From the NCBI GenBank assembly GCA_040954595.2, contig CM082580.2, positions 13,640,001-13,704,000 of the forward strand: a stretch of DNA of 64,000 nucleotides, in the 5' to 3' direction. How positions within the stretch are numbered: position 1 is the first letter of the stretch; every line of letters begins with the position of its first letter. This document shows, piece by piece, positions 36,251-50,966 of this stretch. Source of the DNA: Balanoglossus misakiensis (lineage: Eukaryota; Hemichordata). Both the position numbers and the translations under genes were made by a program. Below the pieces are notes generated by a model. It did no database searches and was not told the DNA's origin. It saw only the letters and a list, made by a program, of their open reading frames with translations.

Positions 36251-39200
36251 GCAAATTTTGAAAATTCGCAAAGTCCAAAAATCTTCGATTTTTGACGATT
36301 TTCCTGAGCTATAACCCATGATTTTTTCAAAAAATGAGCAAATTTTGAAAATTCGCAAAGTCCAAAAATCTTCGATTTTTGACGATTTTCCTGAGCTATA
36401 ACCCATGATTTTTTCAAAAAATGACCAAATTTAGAAATTTCGCAAAGACGAAAAATCTTCGATTTTTGACGATTTTCCTGAGCTATAACCCATGATTTTT
36501 TCAAAAAATGACCAAATTTTGAAAATTCGCAAAGTCGAAAAATCTTCGATTTTTGACGATTTTCCTGAGCTATAACCCATGATTTTTTCAAAAAATGACC
36601 AAATTTTGAAAATTCGCAAAGTCGAAAAATCTTCGATTTTTGACGATTTTCCTGAGCTATAACCCATGATTTTTTCAAAAAATGACCAAATTTTGAAAAC
36701 TCGCAAAGACGAAAAATCTTCGATTTTTGACGATTTTCCTGAGCTATAACCCATGATTTTTTCAAAAAATGACCAAATTTTGAAATTTCGCAAAGTCGAA
36801 AAATCTTTGATTTTTGACGATTTTCCTGAGCTATAACCCATGATTTTTTCAAAAAATGACAAAATTTTGAAATTTCGCAAAGTCGAAAAATCTTCGAATT
36901 TTGACGATTTTCCTGAGCTATAACCCATGATTTTTTCAAAAAATGACCAAATTTTGAAAACTCGCAAAGTCGAAAAATCTTCGATTTTTGACGATTTTCC
37001 TGAGCTATAACCCATGATTTTTTCAAAAAATGAGCAAATTTTAAAAATTCGCAAAGTCCAAAACTCTTCGATTTTTGACGATTTTCCTGAGCTATAACCC
37101 ATGATTTTTTCAAAAAATGAGCAAATTTTGAAAATTCGCAAAGTCCAAAAATCTTCGATTTTTGACGATTTTCCTGAGCTATAACCCATGATTTTTTCAA
37201 AAAATGACCAAATTTTGAAATTTCGCAAAGACGAAAAATCTTCGATTTTTGACGATTTTCCTGAGCTATAACCCATGATTTTTTCAAAAAATGACCAAAT
37301 TTTGAAAACTCGCAAAGTCGAAAAATCTTCGATTTTTGACGATTTTCCTGAGCTATAACCCATGATTTTTTCAAAAAATGACCAAATTTTGAAAACTCGC
37401 AAAGTCGAAAAATCTTCGATTTTTGACGATTTTCCTGAGCTATAACCCATGATTTTTTCAAAAAATGAGCAAATTTTGAAAACTCGCAAAGTCCAAAAAT
37501 CTTCGATTTTTGACGATTTTCCTGAGCTATAACCCATGATTTTTTCAAAAAATGAGCAAATTTTGAAAACTCGCAAAGTCCAAAAATCTTCGATTTTTGA
37601 CGATTTTCCTGAGCTATAACCCATGATTTTTTCAAAAAATGAGCAAATTTTGAAAATTCGCAAAGTCCAAAAATCTTCGATTTTTGACGATTTTCCTGAG
37701 CTATAACCCATGATTTTTTCAAAAAATGAGCAAATTTTGAAAATTCGCAAAGTCCAAAAATCTTCGATTTTTGACGATTTTCCTGAGCTATAACCCATGA
37801 TTTTTTCAAAAAATGAGCAAATTTTGAAAATTCGCAAAGTCCAAAAATCTTCGATTTTTGACGATTTTCCTGAGCTATAACCCATGATTTTTTCAAAAAA
37901 TGAGCAAATTTTGAAAATTCGCAAAGTCCAAAAATCTTCGATTTTTGACGATTTTCCTGAGCTATAACCCATGATTTTTTCAAAAAATGACCAAATTTAG
38001 AAATTTCGCAAAGACGAAAAATCTTCGATTTTTGACGATTTTCCTGAGCTATAACCCATGATTTTTTCAAAAAATGACCAAATTTTGAAAATTCGCAAAG
38101 TCGAAAAATCTTCGATTTTTGACGATTTTCCTGAGCTATAAACCATGATTTTTTCAAAAAATGACCAAATTTTGAAAATTCGCAAAGTCGAAAAATCTTC
38201 GATTTTTGACGATTTTCCTGAGCTATAACCCATGATTTTTTCAAAAAATGACCAAATTTTGAAAACTCGCAAAGACGAAAAATCTTCGATTTTTGACGAT
38301 TTTCCTGAGCTATAACCCATGATTTTTTCAAAAAATGACCAAATTTTGAAAACTCGCAAAGACGAAAAATCTTCGATTTTTGACGATTTTCCTGAGCTAT
38401 AACCCATGATTTTTTTCAAAAAATGACCAAATTTTGAAAATTCGCAAAGTTCAAAAATCTTCGATTTTTGACGATTTTCCTGAGCTATAACCCATGATTT
38501 TTTCAAAAAATGACCAAATTTTGAAAATTCGCAAAGTCGAAAAATCTTTGATTTTTGACGATTTTCCTGAGCTATAACCCATGATTTTTTCAAAAAATGA
38601 GCAAATTTTGAAATTTCGCAAAGTCGAAAAATCTTCGATTTTTGACGATTTTCCTGAGCTATAACCCATGATTTTTTCAAAAAATGACCAAATTTTGAAA
38701 ACTCGCAAAGTCCAAAAATCTTCGATTTTTGACGATTTTCCTGAGCTATAACCCATGATTTTTTCAAAAAATGAGCAAATTTTGAAAATTCGCAAAGTCC
38801 AAAAATCTTCGATTTTTGACGATTTTCCTGAGCTATAACCCATGATTTTTTCAAAAAATGACCAAATTTTGAAAACTCGCAAAGTCGAAAAATCTTCGAT
38901 TTTTGACGATTTTCCTGAGCTATAACCCATGATTTTTTCAAAAAATGACCAAATTTTGAAAACTCGCAAAGTCGAAAAATCTTCGATTTTTGACGATTTT
39001 CCTGAGCTATAACCATGATTTTTTCAAAAAATGACCAAATTTTGAAAACTCGCAAAGTCGAAAAATCTTCGATTTTTGACGATTTTCCTGAGCTATAACC
39101 CATGATTTTTTCAAAAAATGACCAAATTTTGAAAATTCGCAAAGTCGAAAAATCTTCGATTTTTGACGATTTTCCTGAGCTATAACCCATGATTTTTTCA

Positions 39201-41991
39201 AAAAATGACCAAATTTTGAAAACTCGCAAAGTCGAAAAATCTTCGATTTTTGACGATTTTCCTGAGCTATAACCCATGATTTTTTCAAAAAATTACCAAA
39301 TTTTGAAAATTCGCAAAGACGAAAAATCTTCGATTTTTGACGATTTTCCTGAGCTATAACCCATGATTTTTTTCAAAAAATTACCAAATTTTGAAAATTC
39401 GCAAAGTCCAAAAATCTTCGATTTTTGACGATTTTCCTGAGCTATAACCCATGATTTTTTCAAAAAATGACCAAATTTTGAAAACTCGCAAAGTCCAAAA
39501 ATCTTCGATTTTTGACGATTTTCCTGAGCTATAACCCATGATTTTTTCAAAAAATGAGCAAATTTTGAAAACTCGCAAAGTCCAAAAATCTTCGATTTTT
39601 GACGATTTTCCTGAGCTATAACCCATGATTTTTTCAAAAAATGACCAAATTTTGAAAACTCGCAAAGTCCAAAAATCTTCGATTTTTGACGATTTTCCTG
39701 AGCTATAACCCATGATTTTTTCAAAAAATGACCAAATTTTGAAAACTCGCAAAGTCCAAAAATCTTCGATTTTTGACGATTTTCCTGAGCTATAACCCAT
39801 GATTTTTTCAAAAAATGACCAAATTTTGAAAACTCGCAAAGTCCAAAAATCTTCGATTTTTGACGATTTTCCTGAGCTATAACCCATGATTTTTTCAAAA
39901 AATGAGCAAATTTTGAAAATTCGCAAAGTCCAAAAATCTTCGATTTTTGACGATTTTCCTGAGCTATAACCCATGATTTTTTCAAAAAATGAGCAAATTT
40001 TGAAAATTCGCAAAGTCCAAAAATCTTCGATTTTTGACGATTTTCCTGAGCTATAACCCATGATTTTTTCAAAAAATGAGCAAATTTTGAAAATTCGCAA
40101 AGTCCAAAAATCTTCGATTTTTGACGATTTTCCTGAGCTATAACCCATGATTTTTTCAAAAAATGAGCAAATTTTGAAAATTCGCAAAGTCCAAAAATCT
40201 TCGATTTTTGACGATTTTCCTGAGCTATAACCCATGATTTTTTCAAAAAATGACCATATTTTGAAATTTCGCAAAGACGAAAAATCTTCGATTTTTGACG
40301 ATTTTCCTCAGCTATAACCCATGATTTTTTCAAAAAATGACCAAATTTTGAAAATTCGCAAAGTCGAAAAATCTTCGATTTTTGACGATTTTCCTGAGCT
40401 ATAACCCATGATTTTTTCAAAAAATGACCAAATTTTGAAAATTCGCAAAGTCGAAAAATCTTCGATTTTTGACGATTTTCCTGAGCTATAACCCACGATT
40501 TTTTCAAAAAATGACCAAATTTTGAAAACTCGCAAAGACGAAAAATCTTCGATTTTTGACGATTTTCCTGAGCTATAACCCATGATTTTTTCAAAAAATG
40601 ACCAAATTTTGAAAACTCGGAAAGTCGAAAAATCTTCGATTTTTGACGATTTTCCTGAGCTATAACCCATGATTTTTTCAAAAAATGACCAAATTTTGAA
40701 AATTCGCAAAGTCCAAAAATCTTCGATTTTTGACGATTTTCCTGAGCTATAACCCATGATTTTTTCAAAAAATGAGCAAATTTTGAAAACTCGCAAAGTC
40801 CAAAAATCTTCGATTTTTGACGATTTTCCTGAGCTATAACCCATGATTTTTTCAAAAAATGAGCAAATTTTGAAAATTCGCAAAGTCCAAAAATCTTCGA
40901 TTTTTGACGATTTTCCTGAGCTATAACCCATGATTTTTTCAAAAAATGAGCAAATTTTGAAAATTCGCAAAGTCCAAAAATCTTCGATTTTTGACGATTT
41001 TCCTGAGCTATAACCCATGATTTTTTCAAAAAATGAGCAAATTTTGAAAATTCGCAAAGTCCAAAAATCTTCGATTTTTGACGATTTTCCTGAGCTATAA
41101 CCCATGATTTTTTCAAAAAATGAGCAAATTTTGAAAATTCGCAAAGTCCAAAAATCTTCGATTTTTGACGATTTTCCTGAGCTATAACCCATGATTTTTT
41201 CAAAAAATGACCAAATTTAGAAATTTCGCAAAGACGAAAAATCTTCGATTTTTGACGATTTTCCTGAGCTATAACCCATGATTTTTTCAAAAAATGACCA
41301 AATTTTGAAAATTCGCAAAGTCGAAAAATCTTCGATTTTTGACGATTTTCCTGAGCTATAAACCATGATTTTTTCAAAAAATGACCAAATTTTGAAAATT
41401 CGCAAAGTCGAAAAATCTTCGATTTTTGACGATTTTCCTGAGCTATAACCCATGATTTTTTCAAAAAATGACCAAATTTTGAAAACTCGCAAAGACGAAA
41501 AATCTTCGATTTTTGACGATTTTCCTGAGCTATAACCCATGATTTTTTCAAAAAATGACCAAATTTTGAAAACTCGCAAAGACGAAAAATCTTCGATTTT
41601 TGACGATTTTCCTGAGCTATAACCCATGATTTTTTTCAAAAAATGAGCAAATTTTGAAAATTCGCAAAGTCCAAAAATCTTCGATTTTTGACGATTTTCC
41701 TGAGCTATAACCCATGATTTTTTCAAAAAATGACCAAATTTTGAAAATTCGCAAAGTCGAAAAATCTTTGATTTTTGACGATTTTCCTGAGCTATAACCC
41801 ATGATTTTTTCAAAAAATGAGCAAATTTTGAAAATTCGCAAAGTCCAAAAATCTTCGATTTTTGACGATTTTCCTGAGCTATAACCCATGATTTTTTCAA
41901 AAAATGACCAAATTTTGAAAACTCGCAAAGTCGAAAAATCTTCGATTTTTGACGATTTTCCTGAGCTATAACCCATGATTTTTTCAAAAAA

Positions 41992-44171
41992 TTACCAAAT
42001 TTTGAAAATTCGCAAAGACGAAAAATCTTCGATTTTTGACGATTTTCCTGAGCTATAACCCATGATTTTTTTCAAAAAATTACCAAATTTTGAAAATTCG
42101 CAAAGTCCAAAAATCTTCGATTTTTGACGATTTTCCTGAGCTATAACCCATGATTTTTTTCAAAAAATGAGCAAATTTTGAAAATTCGCAAAGTCCAAAA
42201 ATCTTCGATTTTTGACGATTTTCCTGAGCTATAACCCATGATTTTTTCAAAAAATGACCAAATTTTGAAAATTCGCAAAGTCGAAAAATCTTTGATTTTT
42301 GACGATTTTCCTGAGCTATAACCCATGATTTTTTCAAAAAATGAGCAAATTTTGAAATTTCGCAAAGTCGAAAAATCTTCGATTTTTGACGATTTTCCTG
42401 AGCTATAACCCATGATTTTTTCAAAAAATGACCAAATTTTGAAAACTCGCAAAGTCCAAAAATCTTCGATTTTTGACGATTTTCCTGAGCTATAACCCAT
42501 GATTTTTTCAAAAAATGAGCAAATTTTGAAAATTCGCAAAGTCCAAAAATCTTCGATTTTTGACGATTTTCCTGAGCTATAACCCATGATTTTTTCAAAA
42601 AATGAGCAAATTTTGAAAATTCGCAAAGTCCAAAAATCTTCGATTTTTGACGATTTTCCTGAGCTATAACCCATGATTTTTTCAAAAAATGACCAAATTT
42701 TGAAAACTCGCAAAGTCGAAAAATCTTCGATTTTTGACGATTTTCCTGAGCTATAACCCATGATTTTTTCAAAAAATGACCAAATTTTGAAAACTCGCAA
42801 AGTCGAAAAATCTTCGATTTTTGACGATTTTCCTGAGCTATAACCCATGATTTTTTCAAAAAATGACCAAATTTTGAAAACTCGCAAAGTCGAAAAATCT
42901 TCGATTTTTGACGATTTTCCTGAGCTATAACCCATGATTTTTTCAAAAAATGACCAAATTTTGAAAATTCGCAAAGTCGAAAAATCTTCGATTTTTGACG
43001 ATTTTCCTGAGCTATAACCCATGATTTTTTCAAAAAATGACCAAATTTTGAAAACTCGCAAAGTCGAAAAATCTTCGATTTTTGACGATTTTCCTGAGCT
43101 ATAACCCATGATTTTTTCAAAAAATTACCAAATTTTGAAAATTCGCAAAGACGAAAAATCTTCGATTTTTGACGATTTTCCTGAGCTATAACCCATGATT
43201 TTTTTCAAAAAATTACCAAATTTTGAAAATTCGCAAAGTCCAAAAATCTTCGATTTTTGACGATTTTCCTGAGCTATAACCCATGATTTTTTTCAAAAAA
43301 TGAGCAAATTTTGAAAATTCGCAAAGTCCAAAAATCTTCGATTTTTGACGATTTTCCTGAGCTATAACCCATGATTTTTTCAAAAAATGACCAAATTTTG
43401 AAAATTCGCAAAGTCGAAAAATCTTTGATTTTTGACGATTTTCCTGAGCTATAACCCATGATTTTTTCAAAAAATGAGCAAATTTTGAAATTTCGCAAAG
43501 TCGAAAAATCTTCGATTTTTGACGATTTTCCTGAGCTATAACCCATGATTTTTTCAAAAAATGACCAAATTTTGAAAACTCGCAAAGTCCAAAAATCTTC
43601 GATTTTTGACGATTTTCCTGAGCTATAACCCATGATTTTTTCAAAAAATGAGCAAATTTTGAAAATTCGCAAAGTCCAAAAATCTTCGATTTTTGACGAT
43701 TTTCCTGAGCTATAACCCATGATTTTTTCAAAAAATGACCAAATTTTGAAAACTCGCAAAGTCGAAAAATCTTCGATTTTTGACGATTTTCCTGAGCTAT
43801 AACCCATGATTTTTTCAAAAAATGACCAAATTTTGAAAACTCGCAAAGTCGAAAAATCTTCGATTTTTGACGATTTTCCTGAGCTATAACCCATGATTTT
43901 TTCAAAAAATGACCAAATTTTGAAAACTCGCAAAGTCGAAAAATCTTCGATTTTTGACGATTTTCCTGAGCTATAACCCATGATTTTTTCAAAAAATGAC
44001 CAAATTTTGAAAATTCGCAAAGTCGAAAAATCTTCGATTTTTGACGATTTTCCTGAGCTATAACCCATGATTTTTTCAAAAAATGACCAAATTTTGAAAA
44101 CTCGCAAAGTCGAAAAATCTTCGATTTTTGACGATTTTCCTGAGCTATAACCCATGATTTTTTCAAAAAAT
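41992..44171. repeat. Higher-order repeat, 13-mer then 12-mer
   Basis: A pair of monomers carrying ATTACC in place of ATGACC marks each unit, with first members at 41992, 43125 and 44171. The spacings are 1133 bp (13 monomers) and 1046 bp (12 monomers). The order of monomer types is the same in both units, apart from one extra GGA/GCTCA-type monomer (minus-strand reading) in the first. Confidence 0.85.
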
Positions 44172-47100
44172 TACCAAATTTTGAAAATTCGCAAAGACGA
44201 AAAATCTTCGATTTTTGACGATTTTCCTGAGCTATAACCCATGATTTTTTTCAAAAAATTACCAAATTTTGAAAATTCGCAAAGTCCAAAAATCTTCGAT
44301 TTTTGACGATTTTCCTGAGCTATAACCCATGATTTTTTCAAAAAATGACCAAATTTTGAAAATTCGCAAAGTCCAAAAATCTTCGATTTTTGACGATTTT
44401 CCTGAGCTATAACCCATGATTTTTTCAAAAAATGACCAAATTTTGAAAACTCGCAAAGTCCAAAAATCTTCGATTTTTGACGATTTTCCTGAGCTATAAC
44501 CCATGATTTTTTCAAAAAATGAGCAAATTTTGAAAACTCGCAAAGTCCAAAAATCTTCGATTTTTGACGATTTTCCTGAGCTATAACCCATGATTTTTTC
44601 AAAAAATGACCAAATTTTGAAAACTCGCAAAGTCCAAAAATCTTCGATTTTTGACGATTTTCCTGAGCTATAACCCATGATTTTTTCAAAAAATGACCAA
44701 ATTTTGAAAACTCGCAAAGTCCAAAAATCTTCGATTTTTGACGATTTTCCTGAGCTATAACCCATGATTTTTTCAAAAAATGAGCAAATTTTGAAAATTC
44801 GCAAAGTCCAAAAATCTTCGATTTTTGACGATTTTCCTGAGCTATAACCCATGATTTTTTCAAAAAATGAGCAAATTTTGAAAATTCGCAAAGTCCAAAA
44901 ATCTTCGATTTTTGACGATTTTCCTGAGCTATAACCCATGATTTTTTCAAAAAATGAGCAAATTTTGAAAATTCGCAAAGTCCAAAAATCTTCGATTTTT
45001 GACGATTTTCCTGAGCTATAACCCATGATTTTTTCAAAAAATGAGCAAATTTTGAAAATTCGCAAAGTCCAAAAATCTTCGATTTTTGACGATTTTCCTG
45101 AGCTATAACCCATGATTTTTTCAAAAAATGACCATATTTTGAAATTTCGCAAAGACGAAAAATCTTCGATTTTTGACGATTTTCCTCAGCTATAACCCAT
45201 GATTTTTTCAAAAAATGACCAAATTTTGAAAATTCGCAAAGTCGAAAAATCTTCGATTTTTGACGATTTTCCTGAGCTATAACCCATGATTTTTTCAAAA
45301 AATGACCAAATTTTGAAAATTCGCAAAGTCGAAAAATCTTCGATTTTTGACGATTTTCCTGAGCTATAACCCATGATTTTTTCAAAAAATGACCAAATTT
45401 TGAAAACTCGCAAAGACGAAAAATCTTCGATTTTTGACGATTTTCCTGAGCTATAACCCATGATTTTTTCAAAAAATGACCAAATTTTGAAAACTCGGAA
45501 AGTCGAAAAATCTTCGATTTTTGACGATTTTCCTGAGCTATAACCCATGATTTTTTCAAAAAATGACCAAATTTTGAAAACTCGCAAAGTCGAAAAATCT
45601 TCGATTTTTGACGATTTTCCTGAGCTATAACCCATGATTTTTTCAAAAAATGACCAAATTTTGAAAACTCGCAAAGTCGAAAAATCTTCGATTTTTGACG
45701 ATTTTCCTGAGCTATAACCCATGATTTTTTCAAAAAATGACCAAATTTTGAAAACTCGCAAAGTCGAAAAATCTTCGATTTTTGACGATTTTCCTGAGCT
45801 ATAACCCATGATTTTTTCAAAAAATGACCAAATTTTGAAAACTCGCAAAGTCGAAAAATCTTCGATTTTTGACGATTTTCCTGAGCTATAACCCATGATT
45901 TTTTTCAAAAAATGAGCAAATTTTGAAAATTCGCAAAGTCGAAAAATCTTCGATTTTTGACGATTTTCCTGAGCTATAACCCATGATTTTTTCAAAAAAT
46001 GAGCAAATTTTGAAAATTCGCAAAGTCCAAAAATCTTCGATTTTTGACGATTTTCCTGAGCTATAACACATGATTTTTTCAAAAAATGATCAAATTTAGA
46101 AATTTCGCAAAGACGAAAAATCTTCGATTTTTGACGATTTTCCTGAGCTATAACCCATGATTTTTTCAAAAAATGACCAAATTTTGAAAATTCGCAAAGT
46201 CGAAAAATCTTCGATTTTTGACGATTTTCCTGAGCTATAACCCATGATTTTTTCAAAAAATGACAAAATTTTGAAAACTCGCAAAGTCCAAAAATCTTCG
46301 ATTTTTGACGATTTTCCTGAGCTATAACCCATGATTTTTTTCAAAAAATGACCAAATTTTGAAAATTCGCAAAGTCCAAAAATCTTCGATTTTTGACGAT
46401 TTTCCTGAGCTATAACCCATGATTTTTTTCAAAAAATGACCAAATTTTGAAAATTCGCAAAGTCCAAAAATCTTCGATTTTTGACGATTTTCCTGAGCTA
46501 TAACCCATGATTTTTTCAAAAAATGACCAAATTTTGAAATTTCGCAAAGTCGAAAAATCTTCGATTTTTGACGATTTTCCTGAGCTATAACCCATGATTT
46601 TTTCAAAAAATGACCAAATTTTGAAAACTCGCAAAGTCGAAAAATCTTCGATTTTTGACGATTTTCCTGAGCTATAACCCATGATTTTTTCAAAAAATGA
46701 CCAAATTTTGAAAACTCGCAAAGTCGAAAAATCTTCGATTTTTGACGATTTTCCTGAGCTATAACCCATGATTTTTTCAAAAAATGACCAAATTTTGAAA
46801 ACTCGCAAAGTCGAAAAATCTTCGATTTTTGACGATTTTCCTGAGCTATAACCCATGATTTTTTTCAAAAAATGAGCAAATTTTGAAAATTCGCAAAGTC
46901 GAAAAATCTTCGATTTTTGACGATTTTCCTGAGCTATAACCCATGATTTTTTCAAAAAATGACCAAATTTTGAAAACTCGCAAAGTCGAGAAATCTTCGA
47001 TTTTTGACGATTTTCCTGAGCTATAACCCATGATTTTTTCAAAAAATGACCAAATTTTGAAAACTCGCAAAGTCGAGAAATCTTCGATTTTTGACGATTT

Positions 47101-48874
47101 TCCTGAGCTATAACCCATGATTTTTTCAAAAAATGAGCAAATTTTGAAAATTCGCAAAGTCCAAAAATCTTCGATTTTTGACGATTTTCCTGAGCTATAA
47201 CCCATGATTTTTTCAAAAAATGAGCAAATTTTGAAAATTCGCAAAGTCCAAAAATCTCCGATTTTTGACGATTTTCCTGAGCTATAACCCATGATTTTTT
47301 CAAAAAATCAGCAAATTTTGAAAATTCGCAAAGTCCAAAAATATTCGATTTTTGACGATTTTCCTGAGCTATAACCCATGATTTTTTCAAAAAATCAGCA
47401 AATTTTGAAAATTCGCAAAGGCCAAAAATCTTCGATTTTTGACGATTTTCCTGAGCTATAACCCATGATTTTTTCAAAAAATGAGCAAATTTTGAAAATT
47501 CGCAAAGTCCAAAAATCTTCGATTTTTGACGATTTTCCTGAGCTATAACCCATGATTTTTTTCAAAAAATGACCAAATTTTGAAAATTCGCAAAGTCCAA
47601 AAATCTTCGATTTTTGACGATTTTCCTGAGCTATAACCCATGATTTTTTCAAAAAATGACCAAATTTTGAAAATTCGCAAAGTCCAAAAATCTTCGATTT
47701 TTGACGATTTTCCTGAGCTATAACCCATGATTTTTTCAAAAAATGACCACATTTTGAAATTTCGCAAAGACGAAAAATCTTCGATTTTTGACGATTTTCC
47801 TGAACTATAACCCATGATTTTTTCAAAAAATGAGCAAATTTTGAAAATTCGCAAAGTCCAAAAATCTTCGATTTTTGACGATTTTCCTGAGCTATAACCC
47901 ATGATTTTTTCAAAAAATGAGCAAATTTTGAAAATTCGCAAAGTCCAAAAATCTTCGATTTTTGACGATTTTCCTGAGCTATAACCCATGATTTTTTCAA
48001 AAAATGAGCAAATTTTGAAAATTCGCAAAGTCCAAAAATCTTCGATTTTTGACGATTTTCCTGAGCTATAACCCATGATTTTTTCAAAAAATGAGCAAAT
48101 TTTGAAAATTCGCAAAGTCCAAAAATCTTCGATTTTTGACGATTTTCCTGAGCTATAACCCATGATTTTTTCATAAAATGAGCAAATTTTGAAAATTCGC
48201 AAAGTCCAAAAATCTTCGATTTTTGACGATTTTCCTGAGCTATAACCCATGATTTTTTCATAAAATGAGCAAATTTTGAAAATTCGCAAAGTCCAAAAAT
48301 CTTCGATTTTTGACGATTTTCCTGAGCTATAACCCATGATTTTTTCAAAAAATGACCACATTTTGAAAATTCGCAAAGTCCAAAAATCTTCGATTTTTGA
48401 CGATTTTCCTGAGCTATAACCCATGATTTTTTCAAAAAATGACCACATTTTAAAAATTCGCAAAGACGAAAAATCTTCGATTTTTGACGATTTTCCTGAG
48501 CTATAACCCATGATTTTTTCAAAAAATGACCACATTTTGAAATTTCGCAAAGACGAAAAATCTTCGATTTTTGACGATTTTCCTGAGCTATAACCCATGA
48601 TTTTTTCAAAAAATGACCAAATTTTGAAAATTCGCAAAGTCCAAAAATCTTCGATTTTTGACGATTTTCCTGAGCTATAACCCATGATTTTTTCAAAAAA
48701 TGACCAAATTTTGAAAATTCGCAAAGTCCAAAAATCTTCGATTTTTGACGATTTTCCTGAGCTATAACCCATGATTTTTTCAAAAAATGAGCAAATTTTG
48801 AAAATTCGCAAAGTCCAAAAATCTTCGATTTTTGACGATTTTCCTGAGCTATAACCCATGATTTTTTCAAAAAA

Positions 48875-50966
48875 TGACCAATTTTGAAAATTCGCAAAGT
48901 CCAAAAATCTTCGATTTTTGACGATTTTCCTGAGCTATAACCCATGATTTTTTCATAAAATGAGCAAATTTTGAAAATTCGCAAAGTCCAAAAATCTTCG
49001 ATTTTTGACGATTTTCCTGAGCTATAACCCATGATTTTTTCAAAAAATGACCACATTTTGAAAATTCGCAAAGACGAAAAATCTTCGATTTTTGACGATT
49101 TTCCTGAGCTATAACCCATGATTTTTTCAAAAAATGACCACATTTTGAAATTTCGCAAAGACGAAAAATCTTCGATTTTTGACGATTTTCCTGAGCTATA
49201 AACCATGATTTTTTCAAAAAATGACCACATTTTGAAATTTCGCAAAGACGAAAAATCTTCGATTTTTGACGATTTTCCTGAGCTATAACCAATGATTTTT
49301 TCAAAAAATGACCAAATTTTGAAAATTCGCAAAGTCCAAAAATCTTCGATTTTTGACGATTTTCCTGAGCTATAACCCATGATTTTTTCAAAAAATGACC
49401 AAATTTTGAAAATTCGCAAAGTCGAAAAATCTTCGATTTTTGACGATTTTCCTGAGCTATAACCCATGATTTTTTCAAAAAATGACCAATTTTGAAAATT
49501 CGCAAAGTCCAAAAATCTTCGATTTTTGACGATTTTCCTGAGCTATAACCCATGATTTTTTCATAAAATGAGCAAATTTTGAAAATTCGCAAAGTCCAAA
49601 AATCTTCGATTTTTGACGATTTTCCTGAGCTATAACCCATGATTTTTTCAAAAAATGACCAAATTTTGAAAATTCGCAAAGACGAAAAATCTTCGATTTT
49701 TGACGATTTTCCTGAGCTATAACCCATGATTTTTTCAAAAAATGACCAAATTTTGAAAATTCGCAAAGTCCAAAAATCTTCGATTTTTGACGATTTTCCT
49801 GAGCTATAACCCATGATTTTTTCATAAAATGACCAAATTTTGAAAATTCGCAAAGTCCAAAAATCTTCGATTTTTGACGATTTTCCTGAGCTATAACCCA
49901 TGATTTTTTCAAAAAATGACCAATTTTGAAAATTCGCAAAGTCCAAAAATCTTCGATTTTTGACGATTTTCCTGAGCTATAACCCATGATTTTTTCATAA
50001 AATGAGCAAATTTTGAAAATTCGCAAAGTCCAAAAATCTTCGATTTTTGACGATTTTCCTGAGCTATAACCCATGATTTTTTCAAAAAATGACCACATTT
50101 TGAAAATTCGCAAAGACGAAAAATCTTCGATTTTTGACGATTTTCCTGAGCTATAACCCATGATTTTTTCAAAAAATGACCACATTTTGAAATTTCGCAA
50201 AGACGAAAAATCTTCGATTTTTGACGATTTTCCTGAGCTATAAACCATGATTTTTTCAAAAAATGACCACATTTTGAAATTTCGCAAAGACGAAAAATCT
50301 TCGATTTTTGACGATTTTCCTGAGCTATAACCAATGATTTTTTCAAAAAATGACCAAATTTTGAAAATTCGCAAAGTCCAAAAATCTTCGATTTTTGACG
50401 ATTTTCCTGAGCTATAACCCATGATTTTTTCAAAAAATGACCAAATTTTGAAAATTCGCAAAGTCGAAAAATCTTCGATTTTTGACGATTTTCCTGAGCT
50501 ATAACCCATGATTTTTTCAAAAAATGACCAATTTTGAAAATTCGCAAAGTCCAAAAATCTTCGATTTTTGACGATTTTCCTGAGCTATAACCCATGATTT
50601 TTTCATAAAATGAGCAAATTTTGAAAATTCGCAAAGTCCAAAAATCTTCGATTTTTGACGATTTTCCTGAGCTATAACCCATGATTTTTTCAAAAAATGA
50701 CCAAATTTTGAAAATTCGCAAAGACGAAAAATCTTCGATTTTTGACGATTTTCCTGAGCTATAACCCATGATTTTTTCAAAAAATGACCAAATTTTGAAA
50801 ATTCGCAAAGTCCAAAAATCTTCGATTTTTGACGATTTTCCTGAGCTATAACCCATGATTTTTTCATAAAATGACCAAATTTTGAAAATTCGCAAAGTCC
50901 AAAAATCTTCGATTTTTGACGATTTTCCTGAGCTATAACCCATGATTTTTTCAAAAAATGACCAAA
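48875..50966. repeat. Higher-order repeat, 12-mer of 1042 bp, two copies
   Basis: The one-base-deleted monomer ATGACCAATTTTG lies at 48875, 49483, 49917 and 50525. Spacings are 608, 434 and 608, so the repeat is 1042 bp = 12 monomers with two 86-bp units. Other rare markers follow the same period: GAGCTATAAACC at 49193 and 50235, and the neighbouring ACCAATGATT and CATAAAATGA monomers. Confidence 0.88.
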
